Notes: generated by a model from the letters alone, not told the origin. DNA of 7,629 bases from JAKQIM01 sp964633225 (GCA_964633225.1 CAZWFQ010000125.1:1-7629), one strand, 5' to 3'; numbered from the stretch's first letter, positions 1-6,245 are shown. Translations and numbers: made by a program.

Positions 1-899
1 CCCCCGTCCAGGCGCAGGTTTCTGATTGGCGCCCCCCGCTGTATGCCACCCCCTGGGCCCCCACTGCCTACGACCATTTTTACTTCGCCCGCCCCATCGC
101 CGCCGATGAGATCAACTCGCCGGTGGCCGATTACCGCTACGGCGGCGAGTTCTTCGAAGATATCGTCCATACCGGCGTCGATATCCCCGCCCCCAAGGGC
201 ACCCCCGTCCGCGCCGCTGGCTCGGGCAAGGTCATCTGGGCTGGCTATGGCGTCTACCGCGGCGGCAACGACCCCACCGATCCCTACGGCCTGGCGGTCG
301 TCATCCGCCATGATTTCGGCTACCAGGATCAGGATCTGTTCACCGTTTACGGTCACCTGGACCAGGTGGATGTGGCCGAAGGCCAGTATGTGGCCGTTGG
401 CCAACAGCTCGGCCTGGTGGGCGAGACCGGCGTCGTCACCGGGCCCCACCTGCATTTCGAAGTCCGCCTGGGCGAGAACATCTTCTTCACCACCCGCAAC
501 CCCGAGCTGTGGATGGTGCCCCCCGTGGGCTGGGGCGTCCTGGCTGGCCGCGTCCTCGATACCGCCGGCAACCCGGTTAGCGCGGTCCTCATCATCGTCA
601 CCGACCCCCGAACCGACCAGAACTGGTTTTCCCGTTCTTACGGCGAAGGCGCCGCCAATAGCGATGCTTACTACCGCGAAAACCTCGTCCTCGGTGACCT
701 GCCCGCCGGCCGGTACTTGCTGCGCGCTTCTTACGCCGGCACCAGTCACATGGAAGAGATCGACATCCTGCCTGGGGTGGTCAATTACTTCGTCTTCCGC
801 GGCCTGAATGGTTTCTCTGTTGAACCCCCTCCCCCGCCCGCAGAAGAGTTCACTCCCTGGCTTTTGCCCACCCAGGTTCCTCCCGAAACCACCCCTTGA
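1..899 (+). CDS. Secreted M23 family metallopeptidase with C-terminal regulatory-like beta domain (5' truncated)
   Basis: The reading frame is open from the left edge (first full codon at 3), so the true start and any signal peptide lie outside; 298 residues are visible. A GTG at 123 is an internal codon, because protein-like sequence continues upstream of it. The LytM/M23 zinc peptidase signatures are all present: HTGVD at 168-182 (zinc His and Asp), YGHLD near 348-362, and GPHLHFE at 441-461 with the HxH pair. An intact site predicts an active endopeptidase cutting peptidoglycan cross-links or related peptides outside the membrane. From about 525 to 820 the sequence reads as a carboxypeptidase-regulatory-like beta-sandwich (LAGRVLDTAGNPV, then LPAGRYLLRASYAG), probably a binding or spacer domain. 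It ends in a Pro-rich tail. No terminator is visible before recA, 75 bp downstream. The family call is firm; the substrate is unknown. Confidence 0.9.
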   Translation, partial: PVQAQVSDWRPPLYATPWAPTAYDHFYFARPIAADEINSPVADYRYGGEFFEDIVHTGVDIPAPKGTPVRAAGSGKVIWAGYGVYRGGNDPTDPYGLAVVIRHDFGYQDQDLFTVYGHLDQVDVAEGQYVAVGQQLGLVGETGVVTGPHLHFEVRLGENIFFTTRNPELWMVPPVGWGVLAGRVLDTAGNPVSAVLIIVTDPRTDQNWFSRSYGEGAANSDAYYRENLVLGDLPAGRYLLRASYAGTSHMEEIDILPGVVNYFVFRGLNGFSVEPPPPPAEEFTPWLLPTQVPPETTP

Positions 900-905
900 C
901 TACTT

Positions 906-917
906 GAACATTTGTGC
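906..917 (+). promoter_or_regulatory. Candidate LexA (SOS) box upstream of recA
   Basis: The 12-mer GAACATTTGTGC matches the Gram-positive-type LexA operator GAAC-N4-GTTC with a single mismatch in the right half (GTGC for GTTC). It lies 57 bp before the recA start codon and overlaps TTGAAC (904-909), a possible -35 hexamer, so a bound repressor would block the promoter. No convincing -10 hexamer is seen at standard spacing. The operator type is established for Firmicutes and Actinobacteria and has been reported in the Chloroflexota genus Dehalococcoides. The assignment here rests on the match and the position only. Confidence 0.5.
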
Positions 918-958
918 TAAACTTAACCCATTAGACTTGCCGATACCGTTTACACAAC

Positions 959-963
959 AGGAG
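959..963 (+). promoter_or_regulatory. Ribosome binding site of recA
   Basis: AGGAG lies 11 nt upstream of the ATG at 975. The spacing is slightly long but usable, and it supports that ATG over the in-frame ATG at 1014, which has no comparable purine-rich sequence before it. Confidence 0.65.
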
Positions 964-974
964 ATTGATCTACT

Positions 975-2075
975 ATGGCAAAGAAATCAGCCACAACCCA
1001 ACCAACCGAAGGTATGAATGACGCCCGCCGGGCCTCCCTTGATAAGGCCCTGGGCGATATCACCAAGCGCTATGGCGATGGCTCTATCATGCGCCTGGGC
1101 GAGGCTCACCAACTGGTGGTCGAAGCCATCCCCACCGGCGCCTTATCCCTGGATATTGCCCTGGGTGTGGGCGGCATCCCTCGCGGCCGCATCACTGAGA
1201 TTTACGGCCCAGAATCATCCGGTAAGACCACCCTCTGCCAGCATATCGTGGCTGAGGCCCAGAAGATGGGCGGCACCTGCGCCTATATCGACATGGAGCA
1301 TGCCCTCGACCCCATCTATGCCGAACGCTGCGGCGTCAATGTCGATAGCTTGCTCATTTCTCAGCCCGATATGGGTGAGCAGGCCCTCGAGATCACCGAA
1401 ACCCTCGTCCGCTCCGGCGCCATTGATGTCGTCGTCATCGACTCGGTGGCAGCCCTGGTGCCCCGCTCAGAAATTGAAGGCGACATGGGCGACGCCACCA
1501 TGGGCATGCAGGCCCGCCTGATGTCTCAGGCCCTCCGCAAGCTCTCTGGCGCCATCAAACAGACCAATACCGCCGTCATCTTTACCAACCAGTTGCGCCA
1601 GAAGATCGGCGTCATGTTTGGCAACCCCGAAACCACCACCGGCGGCATGGCCCTCAAGTTCTACGCCTCCGTCCGCCTGGACGTGCGCCGCATCCAGTCC
1701 ATTAAGCTCGGTTCCGAGATCATCGGCAACCGCACCCGCGTGCGCGTGGTCAAGAACAAGGTTGCCGCCCCCTTCCGTACCGCCGAATTTGACATCATGT
1801 ACAACGAAGGCGTCTCTCGTTCCGGCGATCTGCTCGACCTGGCGACCGAAATGGAACTGGTTTCTAAGCGCGGCTCTTTCTACAACTACGGCGATCTGCG
1901 CCTCGGCCAGGGCCGTGAGAATGCCAAGGAATACTTGCGCGCCCACCTCGACCTGGCGGCTGAGATCGAGACCGCCGTGCGCGAACGCGCCATGAGCGGC
2001 GACGTGCCCCTGCCCCTGGCTTTTGGCGGCGGCGAAGCCGATGACAGTGATGGCGGCGACGACGGCGAAGTGTAG
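975..2075 (+). CDS. recA: Recombinase RecA
   Basis: RecA forms ATP-dependent filaments on single-stranded DNA, catalyses homologous strand exchange, and stimulates LexA self-cleavage in the SOS response. The 366-residue product has the full family length and motif order: a short N-terminal helix domain; Walker A GPESSGKT (residues 78-85); the catalytic glutamate in YIDMEHALDP (E108); Walker B VVVID (152-156); DNA-binding loop L1 around EGDMGDATMGMQAR (168-181); the allosteric switch glutamine in FTNQ (Q206); loop L2 FGNPETTTGG (215-224); the conserved NKVAAPF segment; and an acidic, Gly/Asp-rich C-terminus. Nothing catalytic is missing and no intein interrupts it. No recX follows. A candidate SOS operator lies upstream and a strong hairpin starts 17 bp after the stop codon. 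Confidence 0.98.
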   Translation: MAKKSATTQPTEGMNDARRASLDKALGDITKRYGDGSIMRLGEAHQLVVEAIPTGALSLDIALGVGGIPRGRITEIYGPESSGKTTLCQHIVAEAQKMGGTCAYIDMEHALDPIYAERCGVNVDSLLISQPDMGEQALEITETLVRSGAIDVVVIDSVAALVPRSEIEGDMGDATMGMQARLMSQALRKLSGAIKQTNTAVIFTNQLRQKIGVMFGNPETTTGGMALKFYASVRLDVRRIQSIKLGSEIIGNRTRVRVVKNKVAAPFRTAEFDIMYNEGVSRSGDLLDLATEMELVSKRGSFYNYGDLRLGQGRENAKEYLRAHLDLAAEIETAVRERAMSGDVPLPLAFGGGEADDSDGGDDGEV

Positions 2076-2637
2076 CCGCAGCCGCCTCTGCCAACCACAA
2101 CCCACAAACCACAACCTGGTTTGTGGGTTGTGGTTGTTGTTTGCCTGTGCCCTGCTCCTGGCAGCCTGCACCTCCGCCACCCCCACCCTCTACCTCCCCC
2201 CCACCCTGGCCCCCCAGGCCAGCCCGCCTGCCCTGCCCACCGCCACCGACCCAGCCCCCACTCTCACCAGCCCGCCCCTGGCTTGCACCGATGACCTGGC
2301 CTTCGTGCAAGATTTGACTATTCCCGATGGCACCCAGGTCATCCCCGGTGCTTTGCTGGATAAGCGCTGGAAGGTGCAAAACAGCGGCGCCTGCAACTGG
2401 GATGACCGCTACTCCCTGCGCCTGGTCACCGGCCCCGATCTTGGCGCCCGCCCCCTGCAGGCCCTCTATCCCGCCCGCAGCGGCGCCGAAGCCACCTTCC
2501 GCATCCTCTTCACCGCCCCCACCGAGCCCGGCATCTACCAGAGCGCCTGGCAGGCGCATGATCCCCAGGGCAATCCCTTTGGCGATCTCTTCTTTATCTA
2601 CATCGAGGTCGAGCCGTTTTCCACTCCCCAGCCCTAA
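2050..2637 (+). CDS. Lipoprotein with NBR1-type Ig-like domain
   Basis: The reading frame encodes a hydrophobic segment ending in the lipobox LLLAAC (Cys codon at 2167), followed by a Pro/Thr/Ala-rich linker. It therefore looks like a signal-peptidase II lipoprotein anchored outside the membrane. The rest (about 2280-2620) resembles the Ig-like domain first described in NBR1: DGTQVIPGALLDKRWKVQNS, then GACNWDDRYSLRLVTG, and a C-terminal APTEPGIYQSAWQAHDPQGN stretch followed by FG. This fold is common in Chloroflexota surface proteins and is presumed to mediate binding; no enzyme motif is seen. The start is uncertain. ATG 2050 gives a 39-residue signal peptide and overlaps recA; ATG 2041 and TTG 2023 are longer; TTG 2128 would leave only 13 residues and no basic N-region. 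None has a clear ribosome binding site. The signal region overlaps the hairpin at 2092-2136. Confidence 0.8.
   Translation: MAATTAKCSRSRLCQPQPTNHNLVCGLWLLFACALLLAACTSATPTLYLPPTLAPQASPPALPTATDPAPTLTSPPLACTDDLAFVQDLTIPDGTQVIPGALLDKRWKVQNSGACNWDDRYSLRLVTGPDLGARPLQALYPARSGAEATFRILFTAPTEPGIYQSAWQAHDPQGNPFGDLFFIYIEVEPFSTPQP
2092..2136 (+). terminator. Perfect 20-bp hairpin, probable recA terminator
   Basis: Bases 2092-2111 are the exact reverse complement of 2117-2136, with a 5-nt loop (CAACC, 2112-2116). The descending arm is followed by TTGTTTG (2137-2143), a moderately U-rich tail when transcribed. The position, 17 bp after the recA stop codon, fits an intrinsic terminator. The oddity is that the same bases are in frame with the lipoprotein gene that follows and would encode part of its signal peptide (the descending arm reads roughly LVCGLWL). 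It may therefore act as an attenuator with partial read-through rather than a full stop. Termination is inferred from structure. Confidence 0.7.
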
Positions 2638-2678
2638 ACACCCCCCGCCGGCAGGCGTCGCAAGAACCCTCGCTAGGC

Positions 2679-2693
2679 TGTGGGCTGCCCACA
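2679..2693 (+). terminator. Weak hairpin downstream of the lipoprotein gene
   Basis: TGTGGG (2679-2684) and CCCACA (2688-2693) form a 6-bp stem with a 3-nt loop, followed by a pyrimidine-rich stretch with scattered T. It sits 42 bp after the lipoprotein stop codon and before the next promoter, which is the expected place for a terminator. However, the stem is short and there is no real T-run. Confidence 0.3.
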
Positions 2694-2731
2694 CCCCTCC
2701 TCTTATTAAGCTCGCACTCAGCAAATCGGGT

Positions 2732-2737
2732 TATAAT
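2732..2737 (+). promoter_or_regulatory. Perfect -10 element (TATAAT) of the Trx-VKOR/MFS operon
   Basis: TATAAT lies 69 bp before the ATG at 2807, in the only sizeable intergenic gap on the plus strand between recA and the operon. No good -35 hexamer is found 16-18 bp upstream, so an activator or a relaxed -35 may be involved. Transcription from here would give a leader of about 60 nt. Confidence 0.6.
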
Positions 2738-2756
2738 CCCCTTCGTCATCCGCGCC

Positions 2757-2770
2757 GGGGGCTTTTCCCC
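2757..2770 (+). other. Small GC hairpin in the Trx-VKOR leader
   Basis: A run of G (2757-2761) can pair with CCCC (2767-2770) around a T-rich loop. It lies in the predicted 5' leader between the TATAAT and the ribosome binding site. It is too short to assign to any known riboswitch class, and no SD sequestration can be drawn from it directly. Confidence 0.3.
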
Positions 2771-2806
2771 TTGCCGATGCGAAAAACTGATCTCCTGTGA
2801 GGCTGT

Positions 2807-3880
2807 ATGCGCAAAGCTTTGCCCCTTTTCTTGCTTGCCCTGCTGGTTTTGCTGGCAGGGGCTGTCCCCGCCCGCGCCGAGGGCTGTCTAAAAAGTGGGG
2901 TTTGGGGATCATCGACCCCCACCCCCGTTGCGCGGGTGGTTATGTTTTGGATGGACGGCTGCCCCTTCTGTAAAACCGTCATCACCGATTTCCTGCCCGG
3001 CCTGCAAGCCCAGTATGGCAGCCAGCTTGAGATCACCCTCATCGAGCTGGTCAGCGTGGAAGATGTCGATCGCTTTTACGCCTTGGGCGCCGCCTACGGC
3101 CTGATGAAGACCCAGGTCAACACCCCCCTGGTGCTGATCGGCAGCCACATCCTCGTCGGCGCCAACCAGGTGATGGCAGACCTGCCCTCCCTCGTCTCCC
3201 AATCCCTGGCTTCCGGCGGCGTCGATTTTCCCGCCTCTGCCATGTTGGCCGAGATGCTCCCCTCCGGACAGCTTTTTAGCCAGTTTGATCTCAGCCGCCT
3301 GGGCCCTGAGCCCCTTGAGGCCAAGTCCAGCGGCATGACCCTCGCCGTCATCGTCATGGTCGCCATGCTCGCCGCCCTGCTTGTGGTGGGCCTGTTCGTG
3401 GCCCGCGCCTTTAATGGCCAATCCCTCACCCTGCCTGCCTGGGTAGATTGGAGCATCCCCATCATCGCGGTTATTGGGTTGGGCGTGGCCCTCTACCTCA
3501 CCTATGTGGAAACCACCTCCGCCGTCGCCATCTGCGGCCCGGTTGGCGATTGCAACAGCGTCCAACAGTCTGAGTATGCCAAACTCTTCGGCTTCTTGCC
3601 CGTTGGCCTGCTGGGCGTCTTTGGCTACGTGGCCATCTTGCTGGCCTGGCTCTACGGCCATTTGCGCCACGATGCCCTCGCCCGCCTGGCGGGCCCGGCC
3701 CTCTTCGGCATGGCCCTCTTTGGCACCCTCTTTTCCATTTATCTGACTTATTTAGAGTTGTTCGTCATCCGCGCCGTGTGTATGTGGTGCGTCACATCTG
3801 CCGTCACCATCACCCTCTTGATGCTGGCTGGCCTGCCATCGCTTACTCGCTGGCTGGCGGTCAGCGATGAGGAGGCCTGA
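2807..3880 (+). CDS. Thioredoxin-VKOR fusion protein, disulfide-forming membrane oxidoreductase (copy 1)
   Basis: The 357-residue product starts with a signal peptide (RK, a Leu-rich core, then an ARA-type cleavage site near residue 24). A thioredoxin-like domain follows, with active site CPFC (C52, C55) and a probable cis-Pro in NTP (P107). A membrane helix at about 177-200 leads into a vitamin K epoxide reductase domain with four helices (about 217-235, 265-283, 297-316, 322-345). The VKOR loop cysteines are in CGPVGDC (C243, C249) and the catalytic pair is CMWC (C325, C328). The likely role is to oxidise cysteines of exported proteins through the thioredoxin domain, with VKOR reoxidising it and reducing a membrane quinone. 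All six cysteines are present. The ATG has GAGG (2799-2802) only 4 nt upstream. The gene is followed after 3 bp by the MFS gene, so the two are co-transcribed. A paralogue lies at 5052-6200. Confidence 0.93.
   Translation: MRKALPLFLLALLVLLAGAVPARAEGCLKSGVWGSSTPTPVARVVMFWMDGCPFCKTVITDFLPGLQAQYGSQLEITLIELVSVEDVDRFYALGAAYGLMKTQVNTPLVLIGSHILVGANQVMADLPSLVSQSLASGGVDFPASAMLAEMLPSGQLFSQFDLSRLGPEPLEAKSSGMTLAVIVMVAMLAALLVVGLFVARAFNGQSLTLPAWVDWSIPIIAVIGLGVALYLTYVETTSAVAICGPVGDCNSVQQSEYAKLFGFLPVGLLGVFGYVAILLAWLYGHLRHDALARLAGPALFGMALFGTLFSIYLTYLELFVIRAVCMWCVTSAVTITLLMLAGLPSLTRWLAVSDEEA
3869..3875 (+). promoter_or_regulatory. Ribosome binding site fixing the GTG start of the MFS gene
   Basis: GAGGAGG lies within the last codons of the upstream Trx-VKOR gene, 8 nt before the GTG at 3884. 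It is the best Shine-Dalgarno match in the window, and it justifies a GTG start for a gene whose first in-frame ATG comes far inside the conserved region. The arrangement suggests translational coupling. Confidence 0.8.
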
Positions 3881-3883
3881 GGG

Positions 3884-5125
3884 GTGCTGCAACCAAAATC
3901 TGCCCCCCGTTTGAGCCTGGGCGAAACCTTCGCTTCGCTTAAATACCCCAACTATCGCCTCTGGTTCATCGGCCAGCTTGTTTCGCTGGTGGGCACCTGG
4001 ACCCAGTCGGCTGCCCAGGGCTACCTGGTGTATGAGCTCACCCAAAGCCCTGAATACCTGGGCTATGTCAGCGCCGCTGCTGGTCTCCCCTCTTGGATCT
4101 TCACCCTCTACGCCGGCGCCATGGCCGACCGCATCCCCCGCCGCACCATCATCCTCGTCTGCCAGGTGGTGATGATGCTGCTGGCCTTTGCCCTGGCGGC
4201 CCTGGCCTTCACCGGCCTGGTGCAGTGGTGGCATGTCCTCATCCTGGCCTTGCTCTTGGGGGTTGCCAACGCCTTCGATGCCCCTGCCCGCCAATCCTTC
4301 GTCCTCGAGATGGTGGATCGCGAATCCCTCACCAACGCCATCGCCCTCAATTCCGCCATGTTCACCTCCGCCATCGTCGTCGGCCCGGCTTTCGGCGGCC
4401 TGGCCTACGCCTGGTTTGGCCCCGGCTGGTGTTTCATCATCAACGGCATTTCATTCATTGCCGTCATCATTGCCTTATTATTAATGAAGCTCAAGCCCGC
4501 TGATGGCCCCAAGAAAAAGCCTGCCGGTCTTGACGAGATCGGCGAGGGCCTCCGCTATGCCTGGCGCGATCCCACCCTGCGCATGCTCATCTCCAACATC
4601 GGCTTCACCACCATCTTCGGCCTGGGCATGGTCACCCTGCTCCCCGCCTGGGCGGTCAACATCCTGCACGGCGATTCCGCCACCAACGGCTTCTTGCTTT
4701 CGGCCCGCGGGGCTGGCTCGCTCCTTGGCGCCTTGCTCATTGCTTCGCTGGGGCATTCCAATATCCGCGGCAAGATGTGGACCATCGGCAGCTTTGGCCT
4801 GCCGGTCTGCATCTTCATCTTCTCTGGCATCCGTTCGCTGCCACTTTCGCTCTTGGTCATGGCTGGGATTGGTTGGGCCTTTATCTGGCTCAATAACATC
4901 ACCAACGCCCTGGTCCAAACGCATGTCCCCGATCATTTGCGCGGCCGGGTGATGGGCATCTTTACCCTCGTCTTCTTCGGTTCCACCCCCATCGGCTCTT
5001 TGATCGCCGGCAACCTGGCTGGCTGGTTGGGTGAGCCAGTCACCCTGCGCATCAACGCCGCCGCTCTGTTGGCCTTTGCCGTTTTGATCTATTGGTTCCG
5101 CCCTGAGATGCGGGCCCTAAAATAA
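3884..5125 (+). CDS. MFS transporter, MFS_3/EntS-like exporter family
   Basis: The product is a 413-residue polytopic membrane protein with about 12 hydrophobic segments. Recognisable family features are the N-terminal KYPNYRLWFIGQLVSLVGTW (residues 20-39), the loop 2-3 motif A GAMADRIPRR (78-87), the FDAPARQSF signature (131-139) typical of the MFS_3 group that includes the enterobactin exporter EntS, a central cytoplasmic loop rich in Lys/Pro (about 203-215), and LRGRVMGIF (352-360) in the C-terminal half. It is most likely a proton-driven efflux carrier for a small molecule. The substrate cannot be deduced, and siderophore export is not implied because no siderophore genes are present. It is the second gene of the Trx-VKOR operon (3-bp gap, strong ribosome binding site). 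Its last 74 bp overlap the 3' end of the opposing gene at 5052-6200. Confidence 0.9.
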   Translation: MLQPKSAPRLSLGETFASLKYPNYRLWFIGQLVSLVGTWTQSAAQGYLVYELTQSPEYLGYVSAAAGLPSWIFTLYAGAMADRIPRRTIILVCQVVMMLLAFALAALAFTGLVQWWHVLILALLLGVANAFDAPARQSFVLEMVDRESLTNAIALNSAMFTSAIVVGPAFGGLAYAWFGPGWCFIINGISFIAVIIALLLMKLKPADGPKKKPAGLDEIGEGLRYAWRDPTLRMLISNIGFTTIFGLGMVTLLPAWAVNILHGDSATNGFLLSARGAGSLLGALLIASLGHSNIRGKMWTIGSFGLPVCIFIFSGIRSLPLSLLVMAGIGWAFIWLNNITNALVQTHVPDHLRGRVMGIFTLVFFGSTPIGSLIAGNLAGWLGEPVTLRINAAALLAFAVLIYWFRPEMRALK

Positions 5126-6200
5126 TTCCCCGGTACAGCCAGCTCGCCAGCACAAACAGCCCCGTCATCAAGATCGCCGAGGTCAGGCACCACATGCAGG
5201 TCGCCCCGATCACAAACGGCTCCAAAAAAGTCAAATATATCGAGAATAAGGTTCCCGCCCCCGTCAGGCCCAGCAAAGCCAGGATCCCCAGCCGCTGCGC
5301 CTGGGCCTTGGGCCGCCCCGCCAGCCACCACCCCGCCAAAATCGCCAGGTAGCCCGCCGTCCCCAGCACCCCCAACGGCAGCACCCCAAACAGGCGCGCA
5401 TAAGCCGACTGCTGCACCGTGTTGCAATCGCCCACCGGCCCGCACACCGCCAGGCTTTGGTTGGCCTCCACATACGCCAGGTACCCTGCCACCCCCAGCC
5501 CAGCCAGGGCCATCAGCAAGAAGACCTTCATCACCAGCTTGGGCACCGGTTGGCTGGTTGGCCGGCGCAGTTCCACAAAAGTGCGCGTGCCCGCCGCCAG
5601 CATCAACACCAGCCCCAGCACCGCCAGGCTGTTGGCCAGCGGGTCGCGCCGAAAGGCCTCCAGTGCTCCTGTAGGGGCCGGCTGCCCCTGCCATACCACC
5701 GCCGGGGTTGATGTCGCCGCTCCTGTGGCAGAGCTTGCTGCCGCTGCCGCTGCCGGGGTGGGAGGAACCAAAAAGCCCTCCAGCCCCGGGATCGCCGGCC
5801 AATCCACGCCCCCCTGCGCCAGGTATTTCTCGATCAAACCCGGGAAGCGTTCCGGGATTTCGCCTGACCCCACCATCACCTCGCTGCCCACCACCAGCGT
5901 CGGCACCCCCAGGCGCTCGTCAGAGATCGCCAGCGCCTTCACCGCCTCGCGGTAGGTCTTCTGCCCCTCCGCCTGGGTGATATCAATCGTCAAGATCACC
6001 AACTGCTCACCATGCTGCTCCGCCAGCGGCGGCAGCACCTCTTCCATCACGTAATGGCAGTGCCCGCAGCTCGGCGAATAGAATAACACCGCCTTCACCA
6101 CCCCCTCAGCCGCCCGCACCGGCCTGCCAACCAGCAGCCCCAGCCCCACCGCCAGCGCTGCCACCCAACCAATTCTTTGCCAGAAATGTATTTGTCTCAT
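5052..6200 (-). CDS. Thioredoxin-VKOR fusion protein, disulfide-forming membrane oxidoreductase (copy 2)
   Basis: The 382-residue paralogue of the gene at 2807 has the same architecture. A signal peptide (cleavage near residue 30, VRA-AE) is followed by a thioredoxin domain with CGHC (C45, C48; the PDI-type pair) and probable cis-Pro P100. An Ala/Thr/Pro-rich linker (about 147-167) leads to an extra membrane helix (about 188-205) and a four-helix VKOR domain with CGPVGDC (C253, C259) and CMWC (C335, C338). It should oxidise exported proteins and pass electrons to quinone. The different CxxC dipeptide and longer linker suggest a different partner or redox potential from copy 1. The last 25 or so residues are basic and hydrophilic and come largely from sequence antisense to the MFS gene. 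The TGA is at 5054-5052. The ATG at 6200 has only a weak GGA upstream. It is divergent from the kinase gene. Confidence 0.93.
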   Translation of the reverse strand: MRQIHFWQRIGWVAALAVGLGLLVGRPVRAAEGVVKAVLFYSPSCGHCHYVMEEVLPPLAEQHGEQLVILTIDITQAEGQKTYREAVKALAISDERLGVPTLVVGSEVMVGSGEIPERFPGLIEKYLAQGGVDWPAIPGLEGFLVPPTPAAAAAASSATGAATSTPAVVWQGQPAPTGALEAFRRDPLANSLAVLGLVLMLAAGTRTFVELRRPTSQPVPKLVMKVFLLMALAGLGVAGYLAYVEANQSLAVCGPVGDCNTVQQSAYARLFGVLPLGVLGTAGYLAILAGWWLAGRPKAQAQRLGILALLGLTGAGTLFSIYLTFLEPFVIGATCMWCLTSAILMTGLFVLASWLYRGIILGPASQGGTNRSKRQRPTERRR

Positions 6201-6209
6201 AATTTTTCC

Positions 6210-6220
6210 ATCTTACCACG
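6210..6220 (-). promoter_or_regulatory. Possible extended -10 promoter of Trx-VKOR copy 2
   Basis: On the minus strand, TGG followed by TAAGAT (6215-6210) resembles an extended -10 (TGn-TATAAT). It would start transcription only a few bases before the ATG at 6200. No -35 is evident, which is acceptable for the extended type. Confidence 0.35.
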
Positions 6221-6239
6221 AGATTCAAAAAACATGCCG

Positions 6240-6245
6240 TATAAT
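6240..6245 (+). promoter_or_regulatory. Perfect -10 element (TATAAT) directly before the kinase start
   Basis: TATAAT is immediately followed by ATG at 6246, with a second in-frame ATG at 6252. Transcription usually begins about 6-7 bp after the -10, i.e. at or next to 6252, so the mRNA could be leaderless and begin at that ATG. No Shine-Dalgarno precedes either ATG and no clear -35 is seen. Confidence 0.5.

Noticed and set aside
43..807. Alternative plus-strand frame in the peptidase region
   Set aside because: It is Pro/Ser/Ala/Thr low-complexity sequence typical of an off-frame reading; the M23 motifs are in the other frame.
2093..2136. The repeated AACCACAAC-type motif considered as a CRISPR repeat or insertion-sequence end
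   Set aside because: There is one inverted pair only, with no spacers, no second direct copy, no transposase and no target duplication; terminator/attenuator fits better.
1467..2186. Long minus-strand open frame opposite recA
   Set aside because: It is the antisense shadow of a high-GC gene: low-complexity, His/Gly/Ala/Val-rich, with no recognisable domain, and recA on the plus strand is certain.
2909..3670. Long minus-strand open frame opposite Trx-VKOR copy 1 (253 codons)
   Set aside because: The composition (Gly/His/Asp/Gln-rich) is that of antisense of a GC-rich membrane-protein gene; the plus-strand frame has complete motifs.
3884..5125. Assigning the MFS gene as a siderophore (enterobactin) exporter
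   Set aside because: The family resemblance to EntS is real, but there are no siderophore biosynthesis or uptake genes nearby, and the family exports diverse compounds.
6177..6245. Upstream extension of the kinase gene to TTG 6177
   Set aside because: The extension would overlap the start of the opposing gene, encodes no conserved residues and includes the TATAAT as codons; ATG 6246 or 6252 is preferred.
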